In this document: positions 24,471 through 32,773 of the stretch, piece after piece
How the letters are laid out: the number at the start of each line of letters is the position of its first letter
Numbering within the stretch: position 1 is the first letter of the stretch
Notes under the pieces: model-generated
Database searches by the model: none
Seen by the model: only the letters and a program-made list of their open reading frames with translations
What the model was told of the DNA's origin: nothing
Position numbers and translations under genes: made by a program
Assembly (NCBI RefSeq): GCF_965200405.1
Contig: NZ_OZ241356.1
Location: 1,984,001-2,048,000, forward strand
Length of the DNA stretch: 64,000 nucleotides
From: Glacieibacterium sp965200405
GTDB taxonomy: Bacteria > Pseudomonadota > Alphaproteobacteria > Sphingomonadales > Sphingomonadaceae
Direction of reading: 5' to 3'

Positions 24471-25235
24471 CTAGGCGTAGGCGTCTTCGCGGGGGTAGAC
24501 GCGGGCGCTGATCTGTTCGGCGGCGAGGTGGAGCGCGTGGCGGACCTCGACCTGGCGGAGCGGGGTGAGGGCGCCCGGGTGGCTGGAGCTGGAGATCGCG
24601 GCGACGACGGCGCCCTGCTTGTTGCGGATCGGCACGGCGACGCAGCGCAGGTCGAGCTGGATCTCGCGGTCGTCGATGGCATAGCCCTGCTCGCGGACCC
24701 GCATCAGCTCGGCGCGCAGCTGGTCCTTGTCGACGATGGTGTGCGCGGTCAGCGGGATCAGCTCGCCCTCGGCCAGGAACTCCTCCAGGTCGGCGTCGGA
24801 CAGGCTGGCGAGCAGCACCTTGCCGAGGCCCGAGCAATAGGCTTCCAGCTGGGCGCCGGCGCGCGACGGCACCTTGGCGCGGCCCTGCACCGCGAGATAG
24901 CTGACCATGCCGTCCTCGAAGATGCCCATCTGGACCGTGACCTTGTACCGGGTGGCGATATCGCGTGCGACGGTCGCGGCGCTGGTGCGCAGCAGGTCCT
25001 CGACGCTGACGCCCTTGGACAGGTCGAACAGCAGCATGCCGGGTCGATAGCGGCCGTTCGGCCCCTTGATCACCGCGCCGGTCGCCTGCAAGGATTGCAC
25101 CAGCCGATAGCCCGATGCTTCGGGCATATTGGCGCGTCGGCTAAGCTCCCGGCAGGTCAACCATTCGTCGGGACGCTCGAAGGCCTGCAATAGTGTAAAT
25201 GCCTTCAAGATGGATTGATTGATCGGCGTCGCCAC
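24471..25235 (-). CDS. IclR-family transcriptional regulator
   Basis: This 254-residue regulator has an N-terminal winged helix-turn-helix (about 5-65; LTCRELSRRANMPEASGYRLV is the DNA-reading part). The C-terminal IclR effector domain (about 80-250) ends in SSSSHPGALTP, typical of the ligand pocket. The start is GTG at 25235 with GGGGAGAG upstream; no ATG is available near the domain boundary. It lies directly upstream of the pentonate dehydratase and is divergent from the enolase-superfamily gene, so it most likely controls both in response to a sugar acid or keto-deoxy acid. Confidence 0.93.
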   Translation of the reverse strand: MATPINQSILKAFTLLQAFERPDEWLTCRELSRRANMPEASGYRLVQSLQATGAVIKGPNGRYRPGMLLFDLSKGVSVEDLLRTSAATVARDIATRYKVTVQMGIFEDGMVSYLAVQGRAKVPSRAGAQLEAYCSGLGKVLLASLSDADLEEFLAEGELIPLTAHTIVDKDQLRAELMRVREQGYAIDDREIQLDLRCVAVPIRNKQGAVVAAISSSSHPGALTPLRQVEVRHALHLAAEQISARVYPREDAYA

Positions 25236-25512
25236 GTTTCTCTCCCCGGACGTCCGTCTTGTTTTTTATTGGCGCGAGTATCTCGTTCTTTTTCATAAAG
25301 TCTAGTCGCGATGCTGTTTCGCCGACGCCTCCGGGACAGCTAACATCGCGTAATCATGCCGGGCGATACTCTCAACGGGTGAGGATAGTGCGAGTCGAGC
25401 CCGGTCAAGTCGCTTGGCGATCACGCCCGGAACAATGCTAGACTGGTCCGGCACGGTGCCACCGGCCGCAAGAGGCGGGGCAGCGCGCAAGATCCTTGGG
25501 GGACCCAGGCAG

Positions 25513-26784
25513 ATGAAGCGTCGCGATTTCTTCATGGCTGCGGCGGTAGCGGGCAGCAGCGGCATGCTGCTCGCCGACGCCCCGGCAAAGGCCGCGCCCG
25601 TCGTCGGCGGCGGGCTGCCCAAGGCGAAGGTCACGCGCATCCGCTATTACCGCTCGCCGACCGATGCCGCGGGCCGCCCGGCGGTGCACACGTCGACGAT
25701 CAACCAGAGCACCAACGTCGTCGTCGTCGAGACCGACCAGGGCCTGGTCGGCATCGGCGAGGGCGGCAGCGCCGACATCATGGAGCAATGCGCCACCCAG
25801 TTGATCGGCAAGGACCCGTTCCGGACCGAGCGGCTGTGGCAGACCATGTTCCGCGGCTATTTCTATCCCGCCGGCCGCGAGAAGACCCACGCCATCGGCG
25901 CCCTCGATGTGGCGCTATGGGACCTCAAGGCCAAGGCGCTGGGCCTGCCGCTGTACCAGTTGCTCGGCGGCAAGTCGCGCGACCATGTCGAATGCTACGC
26001 CACCGGCTTCGCCATCCCGGGGCAGCCCAACGCGAGCCACGGCGAACGCGCCCGCGCCTGCGTCGAGGCCGGATTTCGCGCCTATCGCCTCCATGATCCG
26101 GGCCTCGGCCGCACCTTCGACCGCTTCGAGCAGGTCCCGCGCATCGCCGCGATCTGCAAGGAGATCCGCGACGCGGTCGGCAAGGACGGCGCGTGGGCGA
26201 TCGATTACCACGGCGAGTTCGACCTGACCGATGCCGTCAAGCTGAGCGAGGCGATCCAGCATCTCGGCCCCTATTTCTGCGAGGACCTGCTGCGCAGCGA
26301 GGACGTCGAGGGCTACAAGACCCTGCGCAAGATGGTGAAGGTGCCGATCGCGCTGGGCGAGGTGTTTTCCGACAAGTGGCAATGGACGACGGCGATCGAG
26401 AACGACCTGATCGACTATGCCCGCCTAACCGTCCCCAATGTCGGCGGCGTTACCGAGTTCATGAAGATCGCCGCGATGTGCGAGGCGCATTTCATCGGCC
26501 TGATCCCGCACTTCACCGGGCCGATCTCGGAGGCGACGCTGGTCCACTGCGTCGCCTCGACCTCCGGGCCGGCGCTGATGGAAATGGCGGGCGGCGGACG
26601 GCGCGAGTGGCCGTACCTGAAGCAGGGCTATGACTTCAAGGACGGCAAGCTGTGGATCAACGACCGCCCCGGCCACGGCGTCGAGGTCGACACCAGCAAG
26701 CTCCAGCTGATCGGCGACTATAAGGAAGCCTATACGGCGATCCCGACACTGGATCGGCCGGACGGTTCGTACACCAATTGGTGA
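25513..26784 (+). CDS. Tat-exported enolase-superfamily dehydratase-like protein
   Basis: This 423-residue member of the mandelate racemase/muconate lactonising group begins with a twin-arginine signal (MKRRDFF, then a hydrophobic core ending about residue 29). In the barrel, IDYHGEF carries the Asp-x-His seen in galactonate dehydratase. YFCEDLL and IALGEVF supply acidic metal ligands, and GLIPHFTGP the general-base His. The usual Lys-x-Lys on the second strand is replaced by YRLHDPG. It is probably an acid-sugar dehydratase or cycloisomerase. Export of an enolase-superfamily enzyme is unusual. A 277-bp divergent gap separates it from the IclR regulator. Confidence 0.82.
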   Translation: MKRRDFFMAAAVAGSSGMLLADAPAKAAPVVGGGLPKAKVTRIRYYRSPTDAAGRPAVHTSTINQSTNVVVVETDQGLVGIGEGGSADIMEQCATQLIGKDPFRTERLWQTMFRGYFYPAGREKTHAIGALDVALWDLKAKALGLPLYQLLGGKSRDHVECYATGFAIPGQPNASHGERARACVEAGFRAYRLHDPGLGRTFDRFEQVPRIAAICKEIRDAVGKDGAWAIDYHGEFDLTDAVKLSEAIQHLGPYFCEDLLRSEDVEGYKTLRKMVKVPIALGEVFSDKWQWTTAIENDLIDYARLTVPNVGGVTEFMKIAAMCEAHFIGLIPHFTGPISEATLVHCVASTSGPALMEMAGGGRREWPYLKQGYDFKDGKLWINDRPGHGVEVDTSKLQLIGDYKEAYTAIPTLDRPDGSYTNW

Positions 26785-26826
26785 TGCCAATGACCTGCCT
26801 GCCCCGCACCGGAACGGAGTCGTAGA

Positions 26827-27822
26827 ATGAGCCTTCGACTGGTCCAGTTGACCGACGCCGATGGCCGGCGTCGGCTGGCGGCGTATGACGACATCGCCGA
26901 CGCGCGGCTGGTCGACGGCCATGACAGCGTCTACGGCCTGGCGATGTTCGCCATCGGCAGCGGGCAGGGCCTGGCGCAGGTGGTGCAGTCGAGCCTCGGC
27001 GACACCGTCGATATCGTCGCCGCCGATGCCGAGGGGCGGCTGCTGGCGCCGATCGACCATCCCGACCCGGCGCACCTGTACGTCACCGGCACCGGCCTGA
27101 CGCACCTCGGTTCGGCCGAGGGTCGCGACCAGATGCACCGCGCCGCGAAGACCGGCGCCACCACCGACTCGATGCGGATGTTCCTGATGGGCGTCGAGGG
27201 CGGCAAGCCGCCGCTCGGCTCGGCCGGGGTCCAGCCCGAATGGTTCTACAAGGGCGATGGTTCGATCCTGGTCGGCACCGGGCAGCCGCTGCCGTCACCC
27301 GCCTTCGCCCTCGATGGCGGCGAGGAGCCCGAGATCGCCGGCATCTATGTCATCGACGGGGCCGGCCAGCCCCGCCGCCTCGGCTTCGCGCTCGGCAACG
27401 AATTCTCGGATCATGTCACCGAGCGCGGCAATTACCTGTGGCTGGCGCACAGCAAGCTGCGCCACGCCGCGCTGGGGGCGGAGTTGTTGAGCGGCGAGCT
27501 GCCGCAGGACGTGCGCGGCACCAGCAGCATCACGCGCGGCGGCGAGGTGATCTGGGAGCGGCCGTTCCTGTCGGGCGAGGCGAACATGTCCCACGCCATC
27601 GCCAACCTCGAGCATCATCATTTCAAATATGGCATCTTCCGCCGCCCCGGCGACGTCCACGTCCATTTCTTCGGCACCGCGACCCTGTCCTTCTCCGAAG
27701 GCATCCAGCCGCAGGAGGGCGATATCTTCGACGTCCGGGCCGCCCCGTTCCAGCTACCGCTCCGCAATCCGGTGCGGCAGGAAACGGAGCCGGACACGAT
27801 GATCGTCGTGACCGCGCTGTAG
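26827..27822 (+). CDS. AraD1/GguC-family fumarylacetoacetase-like enzyme
   Basis: This 331-residue cytoplasmic protein of the FAH superfamily matches the GguC/AraD1 group found in sugar-acid operons of proteobacteria. Family features are GTGLTHLGSAEGRDQMHR (about 93-110), the long PLGSAGVQPEWFYKGDG loop, and metal-site acidic residues in ALGNEFSDHV. The C-terminal GDVHVHFFGTATLSF is conserved in the group. It probably acts on 2-keto-3-deoxy-L-arabonate or a related keto-deoxy acid made by the dehydratases nearby. It follows the Tat-exported gene by 42 bp with a GGAG-type site. The exact reaction is uncertain. Confidence 0.85.
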   Translation: MSLRLVQLTDADGRRRLAAYDDIADARLVDGHDSVYGLAMFAIGSGQGLAQVVQSSLGDTVDIVAADAEGRLLAPIDHPDPAHLYVTGTGLTHLGSAEGRDQMHRAAKTGATTDSMRMFLMGVEGGKPPLGSAGVQPEWFYKGDGSILVGTGQPLPSPAFALDGGEEPEIAGIYVIDGAGQPRRLGFALGNEFSDHVTERGNYLWLAHSKLRHAALGAELLSGELPQDVRGTSSITRGGEVIWERPFLSGEANMSHAIANLEHHHFKYGIFRRPGDVHVHFFGTATLSFSEGIQPQEGDIFDVRAAPFQLPLRNPVRQETEPDTMIVVTAL

Positions 27823-27992
27823 GGCCGACGGCGACCCTGGCGGCGGGCTGGCCGCAATGGCGATCGAAGCCGGGTCGCGAACCTGTCGCAACCAAGCTAT
27901 CTAACGATGTCTAAACGCGACGAATCAACTAATATCCGGCCCGCCGGTCCGATCTGTGGGACCAACGGCCAAGCAACGATGGAGCTCGTCAA

Positions 27993-28556
27993 ATGAAGCA
28001 CGCCGGCCTGATCACTCTCGCACTCGGCCTTCTCGCGACTTCGGCCATGGCCCAGACGCCGCCACCGCCCCCGGGCCCCCCGGCCGCACCGCCGCCGCCC
28101 GTCACCGGCCCCGCCGGCATCGGCGCCGCCAAGGCGTTGACCCCCGACATGGAAGTGCCGCTGGAGCAGGCGATCGACGCGGCACGCACCGCGCTCGAGG
28201 CGTGCCGCGCGATCAACTCGGCAGCGGTCGTCGGCGTCGTCGACCTCAACGGCAACTTCAAGGTCCTGCTGCGCGCCGACGGCGTCGGACTGCCGTTTTA
28301 CGAGTTCATGCGCCGCAAGGCCTATACCGTCCTCAAGAAGGGCATGGCGTCCGGCGACTTCGGCGCCCTGCCGCAGAACGTCGGCCTGCCGCGCACCGCG
28401 GTCATCGAGGGCGATCCCGGCCTGATCGTCTTCCCCGGCGCCGTGCCGATCAAGCGCGGCCAGACCACCATCGGTGTCCTGTCCGTCTCCGGCCCGACCG
28501 GCGGCGCCAACGACATGAAGTGCACGACCGCCGGCATGGCGAAGTTCCACCTCTAG
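27993..28556 (+). CDS. GlcG/HbpS (DUF336) family exported protein
   Basis: This 187-residue protein has a signal peptide (1-20, ending AMA) and then an 18-residue proline-rich spacer. The GlcG/HbpS domain follows (about 50-187): AAVVGVVDLNGNFKVLLRADG, RRKAYTV and GVLSVSGPTGGANDMKC are characteristic. Homologues bind haem or small sugar-acid-related ligands and often sit beside catabolic operons; the role here is unknown. ATG 27993 has GGAG eight bases upstream. It is separated from neighbours by 170 bp and 362 bp, so it may have its own promoter. Confidence 0.85.
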   Translation: MKHAGLITLALGLLATSAMAQTPPPPPGPPAAPPPPVTGPAGIGAAKALTPDMEVPLEQAIDAARTALEACRAINSAAVVGVVDLNGNFKVLLRADGVGLPFYEFMRRKAYTVLKKGMASGDFGALPQNVGLPRTAVIEGDPGLIVFPGAVPIKRGQTTIGVLSVSGPTGGANDMKCTTAGMAKFHL

Positions 28557-28918
28557 GCCGACCGGGCGCCGCGCCGAACCCTCCGCCCGGATGGCTCAGC
28601 GCGGCACCACCGGCGTGTAAAGGCGGTGGCGCGCCACAGTGCCGGTGCCGACGCCCGGCGTGTCGGACAGGTCAGCGGCGGACTAGATCGCGCCGGATCG
28701 CGACGGCGCCGGGCTGCTCCCAACACCGCACGGGTCACGGCCAGCAACGATTTACGCGGCCCGGTTCCGGGCGATGCCTGTACTTGCGTTGCGTAAATAC
28801 AGATGCTGCTCGTGTGGCGCGGTCTGCTATGTTCGCCCGATAAACGTACCGGGTGTCGAGACGAGCGAGCGCATCGACATCTTGTGCAACAAATCGATCG
28901 AGCTGGGGAGCGAGACAG
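28557..28918. other. 362-bp intergenic region upstream of glycosidase genes
   Basis: No gene is seen here. Just after the preceding stop, CCGGGCG (28562-28568) can pair with CGCCCGG (28584-28590), a weak possible terminator without a T-run. The 25-bp dyad at 28778-28802 and a TATGTT at 28828-28833 suggest the downstream promoter. The rest is GC-rich and featureless. Confidence 0.6.
28778..28802. promoter_or_regulatory. Imperfect 25-bp dyad, candidate operator
   Basis: CTGTA at 28778-28782 and TACAG at 28798-28802 form the outer arms of a dyad, with matching inner TT/AA and CG/CG pairs. It is centred about 130 bp upstream of the sialidase-fold glycosidase start, a usual place for a LacI/GntR-type operator. 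The cognate regulator is unknown. Confidence 0.35.
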
Positions 28919-30217
28919 ATGAACATCCGGATGCTGTTGGCAGGCGTGGCGGTGACCGTCGCCCTGTCGCCGATGATCGTGCCGTCGGTGGCGGCGCAGC
29001 CGGCGGTGACGATCGTGCCGTTGCAGGGGCCCGCCAACCAGGCCAATCCGGCCGAGCGACTGAGCGCGCCGCTGCCGGTCCGCTTCACCTCCAAGATCGG
29101 CTTTTTCGACTCCGACCCGGCGCTCGGCGCGAGCTATCCGCGGGTCATCCAGCTTGGACACTTCGCCGGGGGCAAGGGCGAGTTGCTCGCGACCTTCGCG
29201 CGGCGGGGGCCGCTGCCGATCTATCGCAGCACCGACAACGGCGAGACCTGGAGCTTCGTGTCGGAGGTGCCGAACATGCGCGGCCAGCCGGCCCTGTACG
29301 AACTGCCGCGACAGGTCGGGACGTTTCCGGCCGGCACGATCATGGCGGCGGGGACGGTGGAGGAGGCGCCCGGGGCGACGCGCCATGCGATCAAGCTGTC
29401 GTACAGCACCGACGGCGGCCGCACCTGGACGCCGCTGAGCACGATCTCGGAGGGCGGGGTCGGCAGCTATGACCCGGTCAACCGCGCCGGCCTGTCGGAC
29501 CAGAGCCCGGTGTGGGAGCCGTTCCTGTTCGTCGATACGCGGGGTCGGCTGGTCGCCTATATCTCGAACGAGGGCTTCAAGAAGGACGGCTATAGCCAGC
29601 TGCTGGAGCACAAGGTCTCGCCCGACGGCGGGCGGACCTGGGGACCGGCGGTCAACGACGTGGCGATCGGCGACGGCCTGACCCGGCCCGGCATGGCGGT
29701 GGTCACCCGCGGCGGCGACGGCACCTATTTCATGAGCTACGAGGTCGTCGGCAAGGCCGGGGTGGCGCTGGAGCCGCGCAGCAACCTGGCGCATTTCCGC
29801 ACCTCGCGCGACGGGCTGAACTGGGGCGACCCGGCCGATCCGGGGGTGTTCATCCAGGATCGCTGGCGGCAATACGCCAATGGCACGCCGTACATCGCCT
29901 GGTCGCCCTGGGGTGGTCCGAACGGCACGCTGATGGTCACCGGGCGCTCGATCATGCGCTACGAGGTCGGGCGGATCGGCAACGGCATGATGATCAACCG
30001 CAACAACGGCCGCGGTGCCTGGACGCTGATCGAGACGCCGATCGTCTATAACCCGGCGAACGACGGCTATAGCCACACGATGATCCCGCTGGGGAACGGG
30101 CGCGAGGTGCTGCAGCTGGTGTCGGTCAACAACCGCATCGCCTATGCCAAGTTCGAACTGCCGGAGACGCTGCCGGTGACGCCGTTCGCCGGAGGCTGGG
30201 TGCCGCCGCTGCGCTGA
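28919..30217 (+). CDS. Sialidase-fold (Asp-box) glycosidase, possibly GH93 exo-arabinanase
   Basis: This 432-residue secreted beta-propeller protein has a signal peptide (1 to about 26, ending VAA). Several Asp-box motifs (S-x-D-x-G-x-x-W) occur: RSTDNGETW, YSTDGGRTW, VSPDGGRTW and a weaker TSRDGLNW. The fold is shared by sialidases and GH93 exo-1,5-alpha-L-arabinanases. The sialidase arginine triad is not evident, and the next gene is a GH51 arabinofuranosidase, so arabinan degradation is my preferred reading. ATG 28919 follows GGGGAG; the longer reading hides the signal peptide. Export is probably to the periplasm or surface. Confidence 0.7.
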   Translation: MNIRMLLAGVAVTVALSPMIVPSVAAQPAVTIVPLQGPANQANPAERLSAPLPVRFTSKIGFFDSDPALGASYPRVIQLGHFAGGKGELLATFARRGPLPIYRSTDNGETWSFVSEVPNMRGQPALYELPRQVGTFPAGTIMAAGTVEEAPGATRHAIKLSYSTDGGRTWTPLSTISEGGVGSYDPVNRAGLSDQSPVWEPFLFVDTRGRLVAYISNEGFKKDGYSQLLEHKVSPDGGRTWGPAVNDVAIGDGLTRPGMAVVTRGGDGTYFMSYEVVGKAGVALEPRSNLAHFRTSRDGLNWGDPADPGVFIQDRWRQYANGTPYIAWSPWGGPNGTLMVTGRSIMRYEVGRIGNGMMINRNNGRGAWTLIETPIVYNPANDGYSHTMIPLGNGREVLQLVSVNNRIAYAKFELPETLPVTPFAGGWVPPLR

Positions 30218-30289
30218 TGGTGCGACGGCCGCTTGCCAGCGTCGGGGCGGCTGCTATCTGTTGTCGGACAAAAGCAAAAGGGGAGTTCG

Positions 30290-31849
30290 ATGCTAGAGGC
30301 GATCAGGCAGGCGGTGGTGGCGACGGTCGCCGGGGCGTTGCTGGTCTCGGTGACGCCGGTGGCGGCGCAGGGCCAGGCGGCAACGGCGCAGATGACCGTG
30401 AACGGCGACCAGCCGGGCGCCCATGTCAACCGCGAGATCTTCACCCAGTTCGCCGAGCATCTCGGCCACGGAATCTATGAGGGGGTGTGGGTGCCGCCGG
30501 GCTCCAAAATCCCCAACGTGCGCGGCGTCCGGACCGACGTGCTGGCCGCGCTCAAGGAGCTGGCGGTGCCGGTGGTGCGCTGGCCGGGCGGCTGCTTCGC
30601 CGATGAATATCACTGGCGGGAAGGCGTCGGCAAAAAGCGCCCGGTCAAGATCAACACCCATTGGGGCGGCGTCACCGAGCCGAACAGCTTCGGCACGCAC
30701 GAGTTCATGCATTTCGTCCAGCAGCTCGGCGCCGATCCCTATGTCTCGGGCAACGTCGGCAACGGCAGCCCGGAGGAAATGGCGGAGTGGGTCGAGTACA
30801 TGACCTCGCCCGCCGGCACCCTTGCCGACGAGCGCGGCAAGAACGGCCACAAGGCGGCGTGGAAGCTGCCCTATTTCGGCATCGGCAACGAGCTTTGGGG
30901 CTGCGGCGGCAACATGCGCGCCGAATATGCAGCCGATGTGACGCGGCGCTACGCGACCTTCATCAAGACGCCGGAGGGCACCAAGATCGCCAAGTTCGCC
31001 AGCGGCGCGAACACCGACGATTATAACTGGACCGAAGTCATGGTGCGCGAGACCGCCCGCCAGATCGACGGCATCACGCTGCATTATTACACCGTCCCCG
31101 GCTCGTTCAAGAACAAGCAGTCGGCGACCCAGTTCGACGAGAGCGGCTGGGCCGAAACCATGGCGAAATCCTATCGCATGGAGGAACTGGTCACCAAGCA
31201 TTCGGCGATCATGGACAAATACGATCCGGCGAAGCGCCTGTGGCTGGTCGTCGACGAGTGGGGCACCTGGTACCTGAACGAGCCGGGCACCAACCCGGGC
31301 TTCCTGTACCAGCAGAACACCGTCCGCGACGCGGTGGTGGCGGCGATGAACCTCAACATCTTCGCCAAGCACGCCGACCGGGTGAAGATGACCGCCATCG
31401 CGCAGATGGTGAACGTGCTGCAGGCGATGATCCTGACCGACGGCGCCAAGATGCTGAAGACGCCGACGTACCACGTCTTCCACATGTACAAGCCGTGGCA
31501 GGACGCGACCAACATCCCGATCGAGATCAAGTCGCCGTGGTACAGCAAGGACCAGTGGGTCGTGCCCGCGGTCACCGCCTCCGCCGTGCGCGACAAGGCC
31601 GGGCAGGTGCATATCGGGCTGGCGAACGCCGACCCCAACACGACGATCACGGTGACGACGGCGCTGACCGGGATCACGGCGACGACGGTGTCGGGAACGG
31701 TGCTGACCGGCGGCGCGATGAACGCGATGAACACCTTCGACCAGCCGAACACGGTGGTCCCGCAGCCGTTCACCGGGGCGCAGCTCGGTACCGGCGGACT
31801 GACCATCACCCTGCCGCCGAAGTCGGTCGTCGTCCTCGACCTGAAGTAA
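30290..31849 (+). CDS. abfA: GH51 alpha-L-arabinofuranosidase, exported
   Basis: This 519-residue retaining glycosidase releases arabinofuranose from arabinan or arabinoxylan side chains. After a signal peptide (1-26, VAA-Q) comes the barrel, with RWPGGCFADEYHWR, acid/base Glu201 in GIGNELWGCGG and nucleophile Glu323 in VVDEWGTW. A C-terminal beta-sandwich ends in PPKSVVVLDLK. ATG 30290 has GGGGAG upstream. It follows the Asp-box glycosidase by 72 bp and is probably co-transcribed. A 13-bp terminator hairpin follows the stop. A signal peptide is less common in GH51, which is often cytoplasmic. Confidence 0.94.
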   Translation: MLEAIRQAVVATVAGALLVSVTPVAAQGQAATAQMTVNGDQPGAHVNREIFTQFAEHLGHGIYEGVWVPPGSKIPNVRGVRTDVLAALKELAVPVVRWPGGCFADEYHWREGVGKKRPVKINTHWGGVTEPNSFGTHEFMHFVQQLGADPYVSGNVGNGSPEEMAEWVEYMTSPAGTLADERGKNGHKAAWKLPYFGIGNELWGCGGNMRAEYAADVTRRYATFIKTPEGTKIAKFASGANTDDYNWTEVMVRETARQIDGITLHYYTVPGSFKNKQSATQFDESGWAETMAKSYRMEELVTKHSAIMDKYDPAKRLWLVVDEWGTWYLNEPGTNPGFLYQQNTVRDAVVAAMNLNIFAKHADRVKMTAIAQMVNVLQAMILTDGAKMLKTPTYHVFHMYKPWQDATNIPIEIKSPWYSKDQWVVPAVTASAVRDKAGQVHIGLANADPNTTITVTTALTGITATTVSGTVLTGGAMNAMNTFDQPNTVVPQPFTGAQLGTGGLTITLPPKSVVVLDLK

Positions 31850-31854
31850 TCGAA

Positions 31855-31884
31855 CCGGGCGGGCGTCACGCGACGCCCGCCCGG
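31855..31884. terminator. Bidirectional terminator hairpin
   Basis: A perfect 13-bp stem, CCGGGCGGGCGTC (31855-31867) with GACGCCCGCCCGG (31872-31884), closes a four-base ACGC loop in the 42-bp gap between the convergent GH51 and dehydrogenase genes. It lacks a T-run, as is common in high-GC genomes, and can serve both strands. Confidence 0.8.
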
Positions 31885-31891
31885 AGCTCGA

Positions 31892-32773
31892 TCAGCCGGC
31901 GCGCAGCGGCTCGATCACCGTGGCGATGTCGTCCTGCCCATGCCCCTCGCGCTCCGCCGTCTCGAAGCGGTGCAGCGCGGCCTGAGCCGACTCGAGCGTG
32001 ATGCCCGACGCGGCGAAGGTGGCGATGGCATAGCGCAGGTCCTTGGCCATCAGCGACACGAAGAAGTTGGGCGTGAAATCCCTCTCCGCCATGCGCTGCG
32101 AGACGCCCTTGACCAGCGGGCTGCCCGGCGCACCCTGGGTCAGCACGTGCAGCGTCGTCGCCATGTCGAGGCCCGAGCGCTCCGCCATCGCCAGCGCCTC
32201 GGCCAGCGAGCCGACCTGGATGCTGCACATGAAGTTGTTGATGATCTTGATCAGCGCGCCGCTGCCCGCCGGGCCGATCGTCAGTGCCTCGCTGCCCATC
32301 GCGTCGAGCGCCGGGCGAGCCGCATCGAGTGCATCCGCGTCGCCGCCGACCAGGAAGCGCAGCGTTCCGCCCTCCGCCTGCGCCCGGCTGCCGGTCACCG
32401 GGGCATCGATGAAGCGCACCCCGGCGTCGCGTGCCTTGCCGGCCAGCGACCGCGCCCATTCCGGGGTGATCGTGCTCGACTCGATCGCAACGGCGTGCGG
32501 CGCCATCGCGGCCAGCGCGCCGTCGCTGCCGAGCCAGACGTCGCGCGAGGCATCGTCGTCGGCGACCATCACGACGACGTAATCGGCGCCCGCCGCAGCC
32601 TCGGCCGGCGTCGCGGCGAGGTGCGCGCCGCGTTCGACCAGCGCCGCCGCCTTGTCCGGATTGCGATTATAGACGGACAGCGCAAAGCCTGCCGTCAACA
32701 GATTGCCCGCCATGCCCGCGCCCATCAGGCCGAGGCCCAGCACGGCGGCACGCGGCTTCGATCCCTGGCTCAT
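31892..32773 (-). CDS. 3-hydroxyisobutyrate dehydrogenase-family NAD(P) oxidoreductase
   Basis: This 293-residue beta-hydroxyacid dehydrogenase has an N-terminal Rossmann domain with GLGLMGAGMAGNL (13-25). The family substrate signature is around FIDAPVTGSRAQAEGGTL. The catalytic lysine is in ALIKIINNFM (about residue 175), and the all-helical C-terminal domain follows. Substrates in this family include tartronate semialdehyde, succinic semialdehyde and 3-hydroxyisobutyrate. Here it ends a sugar-acid operon, so a catabolic aldehyde acid is likely. ATG 32773 overlaps the upstream dehydratase stop as ATGA. Confidence 0.9.
   Translation of the reverse strand: MSQGSKPRAAVLGLGLMGAGMAGNLLTAGFALSVYNRNPDKAAALVERGAHLAATPAEAAAGADYVVVMVADDDASRDVWLGSDGALAAMAPHAVAIESSTITPEWARSLAGKARDAGVRFIDAPVTGSRAQAEGGTLRFLVGGDADALDAARPALDAMGSEALTIGPAGSGALIKIINNFMCSIQVGSLAEALAMAERSGLDMATTLHVLTQGAPGSPLVKGVSQRMAERDFTPNFFVSLMAKDLRYAIATFAASGITLESAQAALHRFETAEREGHGQDDIATVIEPLRAG

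Noticed and set aside
25236..25512. Promoter for the Tat-exported gene (TTGGCG with TAGACT)
   Set aside because: Spacing is 19 bp and both hexamers are weak; not enough to annotate.
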